From assembly GCA_035710745.1 (NCBI GenBank), contig DASTCX010000025.1, positions 62,001 to 126,000 on the forward strand: a DNA stretch of 64,000 bases, written 5' to 3'. Below are positions 50,093-57,852 of the stretch, piece after piece; positions within the stretch are counted from its first letter, which is position 1; every line of letters starts with the position of its first letter. The notes beneath the pieces were generated by a model. The model had not been told where the DNA came from. It ran no database searches and saw only the letters and a program-made list of their open reading frames with translations. Made by a program: the position numbers and the translations under genes. This DNA comes from Candidatus Eremiobacteraceae bacterium (lineage in GTDB: Bacteria; Vulcanimicrobiota; Vulcanimicrobiia; Eremiobacterales; Eremiobacteraceae).

Positions 50093-50129
50093 AAGACGGC
50101 CGGTCCCCCTCGGCCGTCTTACTTTTTTT
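50093..50129 (+). terminator. Rho-independent terminator
   Basis: Perfect 10-bp stem AAGACGGCCG / CGGCCGTCTT with loop GTCCCCCT, followed by AC and seven T. It ends the small zinc-protein transcript. Confidence 0.92.
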
Positions 50130-50153
50130 CGCGTCGACGTTTGAGTAATGGGA

Positions 50154-50285
50154 GCGGTCGAGATTCATCTCGACCGCCGCGGCTTGGCCAAATTTTTGTA
50201 GCGGTCGAGCTTTAGCTCGACCGTCGCGGCCTCACCGTTTCGGACAACTGGGTAGACCGCGGCGGTCGAGATAAATCTCGACCGC
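50154..50285. repeat. Three family A palindromes
   Basis: Copies at 50154-50177 (AGA/TCT), 50201-50224 (AGC/GCT, weak outer end) and 50262-50285 (AGA/TCT), between the small zinc-protein terminator and the converging citrate synthase gene. Confidence 0.92.
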
Positions 50286-50314
50286 TCCCCTTTTCTTTAG
50301 GAAAGGTCCGGACC

Positions 50315-51454
50315 TTAGCGGCGGTCGATGGAAGTCCAGGGCAGGTTGAGCAGGCCTGTATATTTCACTTGCGGGCGGATGAGGCGGTTATCAGCCATCT
50401 GCTCCATGATGTGCGCGGTCCAACCCGCCATACGACTGCACGCGAACATGCACGTGAACGTATCGGGCTCGAGGCCGAGACCGAAGAGCGTCGGCGCCGA
50501 GTAGAACTCGACGTTCGCATAGAGCTGGCGTCCGGGCTTCTTCTCGTGGAGCTGGCGCACGGCGATCGCTTCGAGCTCGTGCGCGATCGCATACCACTGC
50601 GGCTCATCCGAGCTCTTGCCGAGATCGCGCGCCATCGCCTCGAGCGGACCCGCGCGCGGATCGCGCACTTTGTATTCGCGATGACCGATGCCCATGACGC
50701 GGTCGCCCTTTTCGAGCAGCCGGCGCACGTACGGCTCGGCCTTCTCCGGCGATCCGATCTCTTGGATCATCTTCATGACCTTGCCCGGCGCGCCGCCGTG
50801 CAGGTCGCCTTGAAGGGTCGCGACGGCCGTCGTCGCGGCAGCGTACATATCGGACCACGTGCTAGCGGTCACGCGCGCCGCGAACGTCGACGCGTTGAAG
50901 CCGTGATCGGCGAGAAGCACGAAGTATGTGTCGAGCGCTCGGGCGGCGGTCGGAGACGGAACATCGCCGTTCTTCATATATAGGAAGTTCGCGGCGTGGC
51001 TGAGGTCGGTGCGCGGCTCGACCGGGTCGAGCCCGCGGCGGATGCGATCCCATGCCGCGACGGCGGTCGCGGCGACCGACGTCAGACGGATCGCCGTATT
51101 GATGTCGGAAGGATGCGTGCCGTCCGGGCGAGGCGGCTCGTGCGTGCCGACCGCGGAGACGGCCGTGCGCAGAACGTCCATCGGCCACGACTTCGGCTCG
51201 AACGAGCGGAGCATGTCGATGACCGGCTTCGGGAGCGCGCGCGCCGCTGCCATCGCGCTGCTCAAGCTCGTCAGCTCGGCGCGACTGGGCAGTCGACCGT
51301 TCCAAAGCAGATAGGCGATCTCTTCGAACGACGCGTTCGCGGCGAGATCGGCGATGTCGTATCCGCGATACGTCAGACGTCCTTCGTCGCCGGCGACGAG
51401 ACTGATCGCGGTCGATCCGACGACGACGCCTTCGAGGCCGGGGTTGACCGTCAC
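50315..51454 (-). CDS. gltA: Citrate synthase (or 2-methylcitrate synthase)
   Basis: 379 residues of the short, dimeric citrate synthase type: LTYRGYDIADLAANASFEEI, catalytic His in LQGDLHGGAPGKVM, second His in GIGHREYKVRDPRA, and CMFACSRMAGWTAHIMEQMADNRLIRPQ. The third catalytic residue, Asp in the usual NVDFYS, is Glu here (YANVEFYSA). It condenses oxaloacetate with acetyl-CoA to enter the citric acid cycle; a propionyl-CoA-using version cannot be excluded. The start is GTG 51454; no ATG is available, as an in-frame stop lies shortly upstream. aconitase and icd are 7-10 kb away on the same strand. Confidence 0.88.
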   Translation of the reverse strand: MTVNPGLEGVVVGSTAISLVAGDEGRLTYRGYDIADLAANASFEEIAYLLWNGRLPSRAELTSLSSAMAAARALPKPVIDMLRSFEPKSWPMDVLRTAVSAVGTHEPPRPDGTHPSDINTAIRLTSVAATAVAAWDRIRRGLDPVEPRTDLSHAANFLYMKNGDVPSPTAARALDTYFVLLADHGFNASTFAARVTASTWSDMYAAATTAVATLQGDLHGGAPGKVMKMIQEIGSPEKAEPYVRRLLEKGDRVMGIGHREYKVRDPRAGPLEAMARDLGKSSDEPQWYAIAHELEAIAVRQLHEKKPGRQLYANVEFYSAPTLFGLGLEPDTFTCMFACSRMAGWTAHIMEQMADNRLIRPQVKYTGLLNLPWTSIDRR

Positions 51455-51502
51455 GCTGCTGTTCTTGACGGAGATGCCCTTTCACGCGCACTGCGAGCGG
51501 CT

Positions 51503-51514
51503 GTGAACGTTCAC
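51503..51514. promoter_or_regulatory. Perfect 12-bp palindrome upstream of citrate synthase
   Basis: GTGAACGTTCAC, about 50 bases before the citrate synthase start, in the only gap between it and the upstream oxidase gene. Size and position suit an operator for a dimeric repressor; no regulator is assigned. Confidence 0.4.
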
Positions 51515-51556
51515 TCGCCGCGCTGGACGCACCTCCAGCATCGCCTTAGCGGCGCT

Positions 51557-52681
51557 TCACGCGCGTGAAAAGCGCTCGCGACGGAAGCGTGAGATGTCGA
51601 CGCGCGGAGGACGATCGAGTGCGATGTCGGCGACGACCGCGCCGAGCAGCGTGCCGAACTTGAACGCGTGACCGGAACAGCCGCCGACGAACGCGCAACC
51701 GGGAATGCCTTCGACCGAGTCGACGATGAAATCCTCATCCGGCGTCACCGAGTACAAACACGTCTTCGCGAATATCACTTCGCCGTCGGCGAGCGCAGGA
51801 AAACGGCGGCGTGCGTATGCGCGCGTCCGCTCGATCTCGCGATCGTCGATCGTTCGATCGACCCGATCGGGATCGACCGTCGGTCCGAAGTCGTGGCTCG
51901 CGAACTTCACGCCGTCGACGTCGCCGTGGCGCGGAAAGCCGTACCAGTTCTCGGCAGCGTCGATCCAGATGGGCATCGCGCCCGGCTCGAACATCGCGGC
52001 GTCGCGCGTCGGCGCTATGTACGCATATTGCTGACGCGTGACGCGGATCGGCAGACGCAAGTCTTCGAACATGGCCGGCGTCCAGGGACCGGCGCAGACG
52101 ACGGCGCGATCGAAGATCTCGCGCTCGCCCGCGATATCGATCGCGACGCCGCCACCGGGCGCGCGCGCGATCGCGCCGGCTCTGCGACCGGTGACGAACA
52201 TCGCGCCGTCACGACGCGCCGCCTCGACCGCCGCACGGACGCAACGCGACGCGCGCAGGCTGCCCGCGGATCCGTCGATGATGCCCGCTTCATCGTCGCG
52301 AAATCGGAATGCGGGAAACCTTGCGCGCAGCGCTTGCGCGCCGAGCAGCTCGGCGGGCTCGCCGATCGCTTCCAAGCCGCGCCGCGCGGCGGCGAGGCGC
52401 TCGTGATCGCGCGGTCCGAAGTATAGGCCGCCGAGCGTGTCTATGAGATGAACGCCTGTCGTGCGCTCGAGCGCGCGCCACAGATCATACGCAAGAGGCA
52501 TGAGCGCCGTGTAATACGGATCATCGTAGAAGCGTCGAATGATGCGCGAATCGCCGTACGAGCTGCCGCGATCGTGATCGATGTCGAACTGCTCGAAGAC
52601 GGTGACGTCGTGGCGCTGCGACGCGAGCTCGAACGCTGCGCACGCGCCGATAATGCCTGCGCCGACGACTGCTACCTTCAT
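51557..52681 (-). CDS. FAD-dependent amine oxidase, sarcosine/N-methyltryptophan oxidase type
   Basis: 374 residues of the monomeric sarcosine oxidase (MSOX/SolA) family. FAD-binding VAVVGAGIIGACAAFELAS, GSSYGDSRIIRRFYDDPYYT, the covalent-flavin cysteine context FAKTCLYSVTPDEDFIVD and the C-terminal VGGCSGHAFKFG match the family, which oxidises N-methylated amino acids with release of formaldehyde and H2O2. The substrate is unknown. ATG 52681 is the family start, nine codons inside the longest frame. It is divergent from the glycosyltransferase gene 55 bases away. Confidence 0.88.
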   Translation of the reverse strand: MKVAVVGAGIIGACAAFELASQRHDVTVFEQFDIDHDRGSSYGDSRIIRRFYDDPYYTALMPLAYDLWRALERTTGVHLIDTLGGLYFGPRDHERLAAARRGLEAIGEPAELLGAQALRARFPAFRFRDDEAGIIDGSAGSLRASRCVRAAVEAARRDGAMFVTGRRAGAIARAPGGGVAIDIAGEREIFDRAVVCAGPWTPAMFEDLRLPIRVTRQQYAYIAPTRDAAMFEPGAMPIWIDAAENWYGFPRHGDVDGVKFASHDFGPTVDPDRVDRTIDDREIERTRAYARRRFPALADGEVIFAKTCLYSVTPDEDFIVDSVEGIPGCAFVGGCSGHAFKFGTLLGAVVADIALDRPPRVDISRFRRERFSRA

Positions 52682-52735
52682 CGAGTCACGGGACAGGCGA
52701 AGGCGCAAGCTGCCTGCCGTGCGAAAACCATAAGC

Positions 52736-53941
52736 GTGCAGTCAGAACAGCCGGCCCCCGGCTCATCGGCGCGCATCCTCTTCCTCTATTCCGACACCGG
52801 CGGCGGTCATCGCGCAGCGGCGCAGGCGATCGACCGCGCGCTCAAAGCGTTGCCCGGCGGCACGTCGATCGAGACGAATCAAGTCGACGCGTTCGCGTCT
52901 TCGTGGTTTCCGCTCCGCGAAGGCGTCGCCTCCTACGGCACGATGCTCAAGGTGCAGCCGAGCCCGTATCCAGCGATCTATCATCTGACGAACGGCCGCA
53001 CGCGCTTCCGCGTGATCGCCGAACTCGGCATGCCGTTGATCCGACGCAGCTTCCGGCGCATGCTCGCCGCCATCCGGCCGGACATCGTCGTGTCGGTCCA
53101 TCCTCTGCTCAACACGTTCGCGCGTCGCCTGATCCACTCGATGCGCATCGATGCGTCGCTCGTCACGGTCATCACCGATCTCGTGACGATCCATCACAGC
53201 TGGACGACCGGTGCTGCCGCCGACGAGTACGTCGTTCCCTCGCCTGAGGCTGGTGCGCTCTGCGTCGAACGCGGGATTCCGCCGACGCGCGTCCACGATC
53301 TTGGTCTACCGATCAGAGCCGGATTCACGCCTCGCATCGGCACGGGCGCGGAAGCGAAGGCCGTTATCGGACTCGACGATAGGCGGACGCTTCTCGTCAT
53401 GGGCGGCGGCGAGGGCGGCGGCAGACTCAAGCATCTCCTAGCCGACATCGCGCCGACGGTACGCACGCTCGGTCTGCAGCTCGTCGTCATAACCGGACGC
53501 AACGAACAGCTGCGCAAACACCTCACCGAGAACGTCGCGGACTTCGGCCGGGGTGCGCAGATCCTCGGGTTCGTCGAGAACGTCGCCGACTACATGCGCG
53601 CCGCCGACCTTCTGCTGACGAAAGCCGGACCCGGTGCGATCGCCGAAGCTGCAGCGACCGGACTGCCCGTCGTGCTGTACGAGTACATCTCGGGCCAGGA
53701 AAAGGGCAACCTCGACTACGTACGCTCGCGTGGCGCCGGTGTTGTGGCGCTCGACGACGCATCGGTCATCGCAGCGCTCGATAGGCTATTCGCACCAGCA
53801 TCGGCCGAGCTCGAAGGCATGCGCGTACGCGCTTTGCGAAGCGCACGCCCGAACGCGGCGCACGACATCGCGTGCTTTTTGATGGAAATGCTCGATCGGG
53901 CGGCCGCGGTCAGAACGAGCGGGCGGCGCGTAAGGCCTTGA
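52736..53941 (+). CDS. Diacylglycerol glycosyltransferase-like protein (MGDG synthase/UgtP type)
   Basis: 401 residues of the GT28-like MGDG synthase group: N-terminal ARILFLYSDTGGGHRAAAQAID (the lipid-acceptor motif GGGHRAAA), RPDIVVSVHPLLNTFARRLI, then the nucleotide-sugar domain with LLVMGGGEGGGRLKHLLADI and AADLLLTKAGPGAIAEAAATGLPVVLYEY. Enzymes of this group add glucose or galactose to diacylglycerol at the inner membrane, giving glycolipids. The product here is open. GTG 52736 is used as start; upstream in-frame residues overlap the divergent oxidase gene. Its end overlaps the converging ROK gene by 32 bases. Confidence 0.85.
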   Translation: MQSEQPAPGSSARILFLYSDTGGGHRAAAQAIDRALKALPGGTSIETNQVDAFASSWFPLREGVASYGTMLKVQPSPYPAIYHLTNGRTRFRVIAELGMPLIRRSFRRMLAAIRPDIVVSVHPLLNTFARRLIHSMRIDASLVTVITDLVTIHHSWTTGAAADEYVVPSPEAGALCVERGIPPTRVHDLGLPIRAGFTPRIGTGAEAKAVIGLDDRRTLLVMGGGEGGGRLKHLLADIAPTVRTLGLQLVVITGRNEQLRKHLTENVADFGRGAQILGFVENVADYMRAADLLLTKAGPGAIAEAAATGLPVVLYEYISGQEKGNLDYVRSRGAGVVALDDASVIAALDRLFAPASAELEGMRVRALRSARPNAAHDIACFLMEMLDRAAAVRTSGRRVRP

Positions 53942-54887
53942 TCCCGCCCAGAAAGGCGAGCACCGCTCCGCCGACCGCACCTGCGTCGTTGCCCAATGCC
54001 GCCGAAACGATCTTCGTATCTTTCGGCGCCATCGTCGTCAGCACGTCGACGCGCCGCTTCAGCGGCACCGCCAGCATCGCACGGTCGGTCTGACCGACAC
54101 CGCCGCCGAGCGCGACCATCTGCGGGTTCGTGAAAGCGACGATGTTCGCGACGCCGATCGCGAGATCGTCGAGATAGCGCTCCCACGCGGCGGCGCCGTG
54201 CGGATCGCCCGCTGCCGCCGCCTTCACGATCATCTTGCTGCCCCAATCGGCAGGCTTGCGCTGGAGGAAGAGCATGCTGCGCGGAAACGATGGCGCGACG
54301 GCAAGCGCGTGACGGAGAAGTCCGGTACCCGAGGCTTGCGCCTCGAAACAACCGACTTTGCCGCACATGCAGATGAAGCCGGTGTCCGGCCGGATCTGGT
54401 GATGACCGACTTCGCCCGCGCCCATGCCGTGTCCGAGGATGAGCTTACCGCTCGCGACGATGCCACCGCCGATCCCCGTGCCGATCGTGATGAGCGCGAA
54501 GTCCTGCGTGCCCTTGCCGCAACCGTGGACGTATTCACCGAGCGTGGCGGAGCGCGCGTCGTTGAGGATGTGGACGCGCTGACCGAGCCGGCGCTTGAGC
54601 GCCGCGCCGAGCGGCACGTTCTTCCACTCGAAGTTCGGCGACCAGCGGACGGTGCCGGTCCGCTCGTCGATGTTGCCGGGCGACCCGACGCCGACGCCCT
54701 CGACCTTGCGGCCCTTCAGCGACGCCGCCGCCTTACCGACGGCCGTGCCGATTCGGTCGACGACATCGTCGAAGTCGTGCGATTTCAGCTCGTGTTGAAA
54801 ACGACTGCGGATCTTGCCGCGATCATCGACGGTCGCCGCCATGACGTGCGTGCCGCCGAGGTCGACGCCGATTGCCCAAGCCATCAA
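53910..54887 (-). CDS. ROK-family glucokinase
   Basis: 325 residues. ATP/phosphate loop IGVDLGGTHVMAATVD, VGVGSPGNIDERTGTV, catalytic Asp region VHILNDARSATLGEYV, phosphate-binding ITIGTGIGGGIVASG and the zinc motif CMCGKVGCFEAQASG (CxCGxxGCxE) of ROK kinases. It phosphorylates glucose or a similar hexose with ATP in the cytoplasm. There is no DNA-binding N-terminal domain, so it is a kinase rather than a repressor. It may feed the sugar-nucleotide supply for the neighbouring glycosyltransferase, which is inferred from position only. Confidence 0.9.
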   Translation of the reverse strand: MMAWAIGVDLGGTHVMAATVDDRGKIRSRFQHELKSHDFDDVVDRIGTAVGKAAASLKGRKVEGVGVGSPGNIDERTGTVRWSPNFEWKNVPLGAALKRRLGQRVHILNDARSATLGEYVHGCGKGTQDFALITIGTGIGGGIVASGKLILGHGMGAGEVGHHQIRPDTGFICMCGKVGCFEAQASGTGLLRHALAVAPSFPRSMLFLQRKPADWGSKMIVKAAAAGDPHGAAAWERYLDDLAIGVANIVAFTNPQMVALGGGVGQTDRAMLAVPLKRRVDVLTTMAPKDTKIVSAALGNDAGAVGGAVLAFLGGIKALRAARSF

Positions 54888-54922
54888 TCAACTCCAAAGC
54901 CGAAGAAGCCTTGTTCGAAACG

Positions 54923-55006
54923 TGCCCAGGACAGGACTCGAACCTGCACCGGTGTTACCCGACTAGCCCCTCAAACTAGCGCGTCTACCAATTCCGCCAC
55001 CTGGGC
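54923..55006 (-). tRNA. tRNA-Leu (anticodon GAG)
   Basis: 84 bases on the minus strand. Acceptor stem GCCCAGG/CCTGGGC, D-arm GGCGGAATTGGTAGACGC, anticodon arm CTAGT-TTGAGGG-GCTAG with anticodon GAG (reads CUC/CUU), a long variable arm (TCGGGTAACACCGG region) and T-arm GCAGGTTCGAGTCCTGT. The long variable arm and D-loop are those of leucine tRNAs. No encoded CCA; discriminator base A. A promoter lies about 20 bases upstream. Confidence 0.96.
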
Positions 55007-55026
55007 ACGAAAAAACACCGGACCAC

Positions 55027-55055
55027 ATTATAGCATCAACGAACGTTCGGGTCCA
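55027..55055 (-). promoter_or_regulatory. Promoter of tRNA-Leu
   Basis: On the minus strand TGGACC, a 17-base spacer and a perfect TATAAT, ending about 20 bases before the tRNA. Its -35 lies inside the last codons of the upstream permease gene. Confidence 0.75.
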
Positions 55056-55986
55056 GCGCGTCGCGCAGTCCGTCGCCCATATAGTTGATCGCGAGGACGG
55101 TCGCGAAGATGCACAGGCCGGGATAGACCGCCGCCCACCAAGCGATGGAGACGTTCTCCTGCGCGTCGGAGAGCATGTTGCCCCACGACGCGGTCGGCGG
55201 CTGGATGCCGAAACCGAGGAACGAAAGCGCGGATTCCAGGATGATGACGTTCGCGACGTCGAGCGTCGCCTGGACGATGATCGGCGCGACGGCGTTCGGC
55301 AGCAAGTGCCGCATGATGATGCGGTTGTCATTGCTCCCGATCGCGCGCGCGGCCTCGCAGAACTCTTTCTCCCGCAAGCTCAAGAAAGCGCCGCGCACGA
55401 GCCGCGCGACCGGCATCCACGAGAGGAAGCCGATGATGAGGACTATGCTCGTGGGGTTCAGCGCCGCCTTCGTCGACGAGGCGGCGACGATGCCGGTGAG
55501 CACCAGTAGCAACGGCAAAAGCGGGATCGACAAGAACGTGTCGGTCAACCGCATCATCGCCCAGTCGATCCAACCGCCGTAGTAGCCGGCGATAGCCCCG
55601 ACGATCGTGCCGAGCACGACCTCGATGAGGACCGCGAAGATCGCGACCGTCAGCGAGATGCGGCCGCCGAACAGCATACGCGCCCATAAGTCGCGGCCGA
55701 GGTTGTCCGTGCCGAGCCAATGACCGAACTGGCCGGGCGCGAGCGGCGTGCCGCTCCAGTTCCCGTCGATCGCGTTCGGATCGAAATGGGTGAAGGCAGG
55801 CGCGAAGATGGCGCTGATAGCGATGAGGATGAGCGCGCCCGCACCGGCGAGCGCGAGATAGTGCCGGCGGAACTTCCGCCACGCCTGGTGTCGTTCGCGT
55901 GTGAACTCGGCCTCGTGCGCCTCTTGCAGCGTGCTCTCTTCCGAGCCCGGGGTCCGCATGGGAAGCAATACCTGTCGCATCGCCAT
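55036..55986 (-). CDS. Oligopeptide ABC transporter permease, DppC/OppC type
   Basis: 316 residues with about six helices. Signature loop EFCEAARAIGSNDNRIIMRHLLPNAV (the EAA motif) and GHWLGTDNLGRDLWARMLFG near the N-terminus are diagnostic of the DppC subunit. It forms a heterodimer channel with DppB for importing di- or oligopeptides or nickel-like substrates. It follows DppB with no gap. No ATPase or binding-protein genes are in view, so the system is completed elsewhere. The N-terminal cytoplasmic extension (about 35 residues) is charged. Confidence 0.92.
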   Translation of the reverse strand: MAMRQVLLPMRTPGSEESTLQEAHEAEFTRERHQAWRKFRRHYLALAGAGALILIAISAIFAPAFTHFDPNAIDGNWSGTPLAPGQFGHWLGTDNLGRDLWARMLFGGRISLTVAIFAVLIEVVLGTIVGAIAGYYGGWIDWAMMRLTDTFLSIPLLPLLLVLTGIVAASSTKAALNPTSIVLIIGFLSWMPVARLVRGAFLSLREKEFCEAARAIGSNDNRIIMRHLLPNAVAPIIVQATLDVANVIILESALSFLGFGIQPPTASWGNMLSDAQENVSIAWWAAVYPGLCIFATVLAINYMGDGLRDALDPNVR

Positions 55987-55987
55987 C

Positions 55988-56977
55988 TTAGTCGTACTTC
56001 ACCCGCGGGTCGAGCCAACCGTACGCGAGGTCGGCGACCAGATTGAAGATCACGACCAGCGCCGAGATCAAGACGAGGTAGCCCATGAGGAGCGAGAAGT
56101 CTTGCTGGTAGAGCGCCGTGATGAAGAGCCGGCCCGCGCCCGGCCACGCGAAGATCGTCTCGGTGATCACGGCGCCGCCGACGACGCCGGGCAGCGCGAG
56201 CGCGAGCACGGTGACGACCGGCATGAGCGCGTTCTTCAAACCGTGCTTGAAGATGATCTTCCAGTAGCTGAGTCCCTTCGCCGCGGCGGTTCGCATGTAG
56301 TCCGTGTGGAGCACTTCCTGCATCGAGGCGCGTGTGAAGCGCGACCACGTCGCGATCTGGATGAGCGAAAGCACGGTCACCGGCAAGATAAGATGCCGGA
56401 GGCCGTCGACGAAGCCGCCGCCGTCGGTTTCGTAGCGCCCCGCGGAAGGGAGGCTGAAGTCGATGCGGTAGTCGGAGAACGGGATTCGGAAGTGGATGCC
56501 GTTGACCGCGAACGCGATCTGCAAGAGGATCGCGAACCAGAACGTCGGCATCGACATTCCGAAGAACGCGAAGGTCGTGACGAAATAATCCCACAACGAG
56601 TACGGACGGACCGCCGCTAGGATTCCGAACGCCAACCCGATGACGAGCGAGACGACGAGCGAGATGCCCATCAGTTCGAGCGTCGCAGGCAGCCGTTCGG
56701 CGATCGCCTCCGTCACCGTCGTCGAGTTCATCGTCGACCAGCCCCAATCACCGCGCACGTACGCACCGAGCCACGAAAGGTATTGGATGTACACCGGTCG
56801 ATCGAGCCCGAAATTATGTCTGAGCCGCTCGATATCGGCCTGCGTGATGTGCGGGTTCTGCATGTACGGCGCAAGCGGACCACCCGGCATGAAATGCAGG
56901 ATGGTGAACAGGATGATACTGATGAAAACCATCAGCGGAATCGCCTGAAGCAGGCGCCGTATCGTGTAGATCAGCAC
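55988..56977 (-). CDS. Oligopeptide ABC transporter permease, DppB/OppB type
   Basis: 329 residues, about six helices, beginning IYTIRRLLQAIPLMVFISI with ILHFMPGGPL and LRHNFGLDRPVYIQYLSWLG, all typical of DppB. The EAA loop is DYMRTAAAKGLSYWKIIFKH. A soluble loop FRIPFSDYRIDFSLPSAGRYE lies between helices. Partner of the DppC gene that starts one base after its stop. Confidence 0.92.
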   Translation of the reverse strand: MLIYTIRRLLQAIPLMVFISIILFTILHFMPGGPLAPYMQNPHITQADIERLRHNFGLDRPVYIQYLSWLGAYVRGDWGWSTMNSTTVTEAIAERLPATLELMGISLVVSLVIGLAFGILAAVRPYSLWDYFVTTFAFFGMSMPTFWFAILLQIAFAVNGIHFRIPFSDYRIDFSLPSAGRYETDGGGFVDGLRHLILPVTVLSLIQIATWSRFTRASMQEVLHTDYMRTAAAKGLSYWKIIFKHGLKNALMPVVTVLALALPGVVGGAVITETIFAWPGAGRLFITALYQQDFSLLMGYLVLISALVVIFNLVADLAYGWLDPRVKYD

Positions 56978-57029
56978 GTGGACTCCGGGCCTTCTGCCGT
57001 CCGCCTAGGCCGGCCTGCTCGCTTCGGCG

Positions 57030-57467
57030 CTACGGGCGCCGCTGTGACGTCAAGCGGCGCCCGCTCGGACCTCGTATGTCGGCGGACAACACCCAGCCGT
57101 ATTTGCCGCGCGCGTCTCCCGATACGACCCGGACCCCGATCAAGTAGATGGTCGACGCTCCCGAAGGGTCGCCCGAGGCGCTCGGACGGATCACCTGCTT
57201 GCGGCAGCCGAGCGCGAACGCCTTGCTGAAAGCGTGGACGAGCACCGTGTGTTTGAGGACGGTCTGGACGTCGTAATCGCCGGACGCGTAGCGGACGAGC
57301 CGGTCGGCGGAATCCCAGAGGAAGACGTCGGGATCGAGTTCTTGCGAAACGAGCACGAGCGCGGCGCCGCGTGAGACCGGGCACGCATTTGCAGAATGGC
57401 CGCTCGCGAACACGAAGCAGAGCGCGAAAACGGCGACGCGCACAGCGCGGGTGACGCGTTCGGGCAT
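57030..57467 (-). CDS. Secreted hypothetical protein
   Basis: 145 residues. The signal peptide (RAVRVAVFALCFVFASGHS) leads to a mature part beginning NACPVSRGAALVLVSQELDP, with a hydrophobic core and a single further Cys (ALGCRKQ). No family recognised. ATG 57467 is the start that gives a signal peptide; the longer frame upstream is the shadow of csaA. It lies 53 bases before dppB on the same strand and could be part of that transcript. Confidence 0.6.
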   Translation of the reverse strand: MPERVTRAVRVAVFALCFVFASGHSANACPVSRGAALVLVSQELDPDVFLWDSADRLVRYASGDYDVQTVLKHTVLVHAFSKAFALGCRKQVIRPSASGDPSGASTIYLIGVRVVSGDARGKYGWVLSADIRGPSGRRLTSQRRP

Positions 57468-57513
57468 TTTCAGATGCAAGATTCGAGCGGCCGGCCGACG
57501 CATCCCGCTCGAT

Positions 57514-57849
57514 ATGGATGAAATCGTCGCAGCGTTCGCCGCCGTCGAGATACGAGCTGGCACCGTGCTTGAGGCCGAGCCGATCGCCGGCGCACGCAAA
57601 CCTTCGTACAAGCTTCGGATCGACTTCGGCCCCTCGACGGGCACACGCACTTCGAGCGCGCAGTTGACGCGGCGCTACCAAGCGAGCGAGCTTGTCGGCA
57701 AACAAGTGCTGGGTGTCGTCAATTTGCCGGTGAAGCGCATCGCAGGCGTCGCGAGCGAGGTGTTGACGCTCGGTGTTGAGGACGAAGCCGGCGCGGTCGT
57801 GCTCGTCGTTCCTGAAGCCGCGGTGCCCAACGGCGCGCGGCTGTATTAG
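57514..57849 (+). CDS. csaA: tRNA-binding-domain protein, CsaA family
   Basis: 111 residues, a lone tRNA-binding (EMAP-II/OB) domain: AAVEIRAGTVLEAEPIAGAR, YKLRIDFGPSTGTRTSSAQL and VLGVVNLPVKRIAGVASEVL match CsaA, an export-related chaperone-like tRNA-binding protein. ATG 57514 is the family start. It converges with aconitase with only 3 bases between the stop codons. Confidence 0.9.
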   Translation: MDEIVAAFAAVEIRAGTVLEAEPIAGARKPSYKLRIDFGPSTGTRTSSAQLTRRYQASELVGKQVLGVVNLPVKRIAGVASEVLTLGVEDEAGAVVLVVPEAAVPNGARLY

Positions 57850-57852
57850 CGC

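Noticed and set aside
3388-50285. Insertion-sequence terminal repeats
   Set aside because: Copies occur singly or in short tandem arrays at gene ends without any transposase between them or target-site duplications that I can see.
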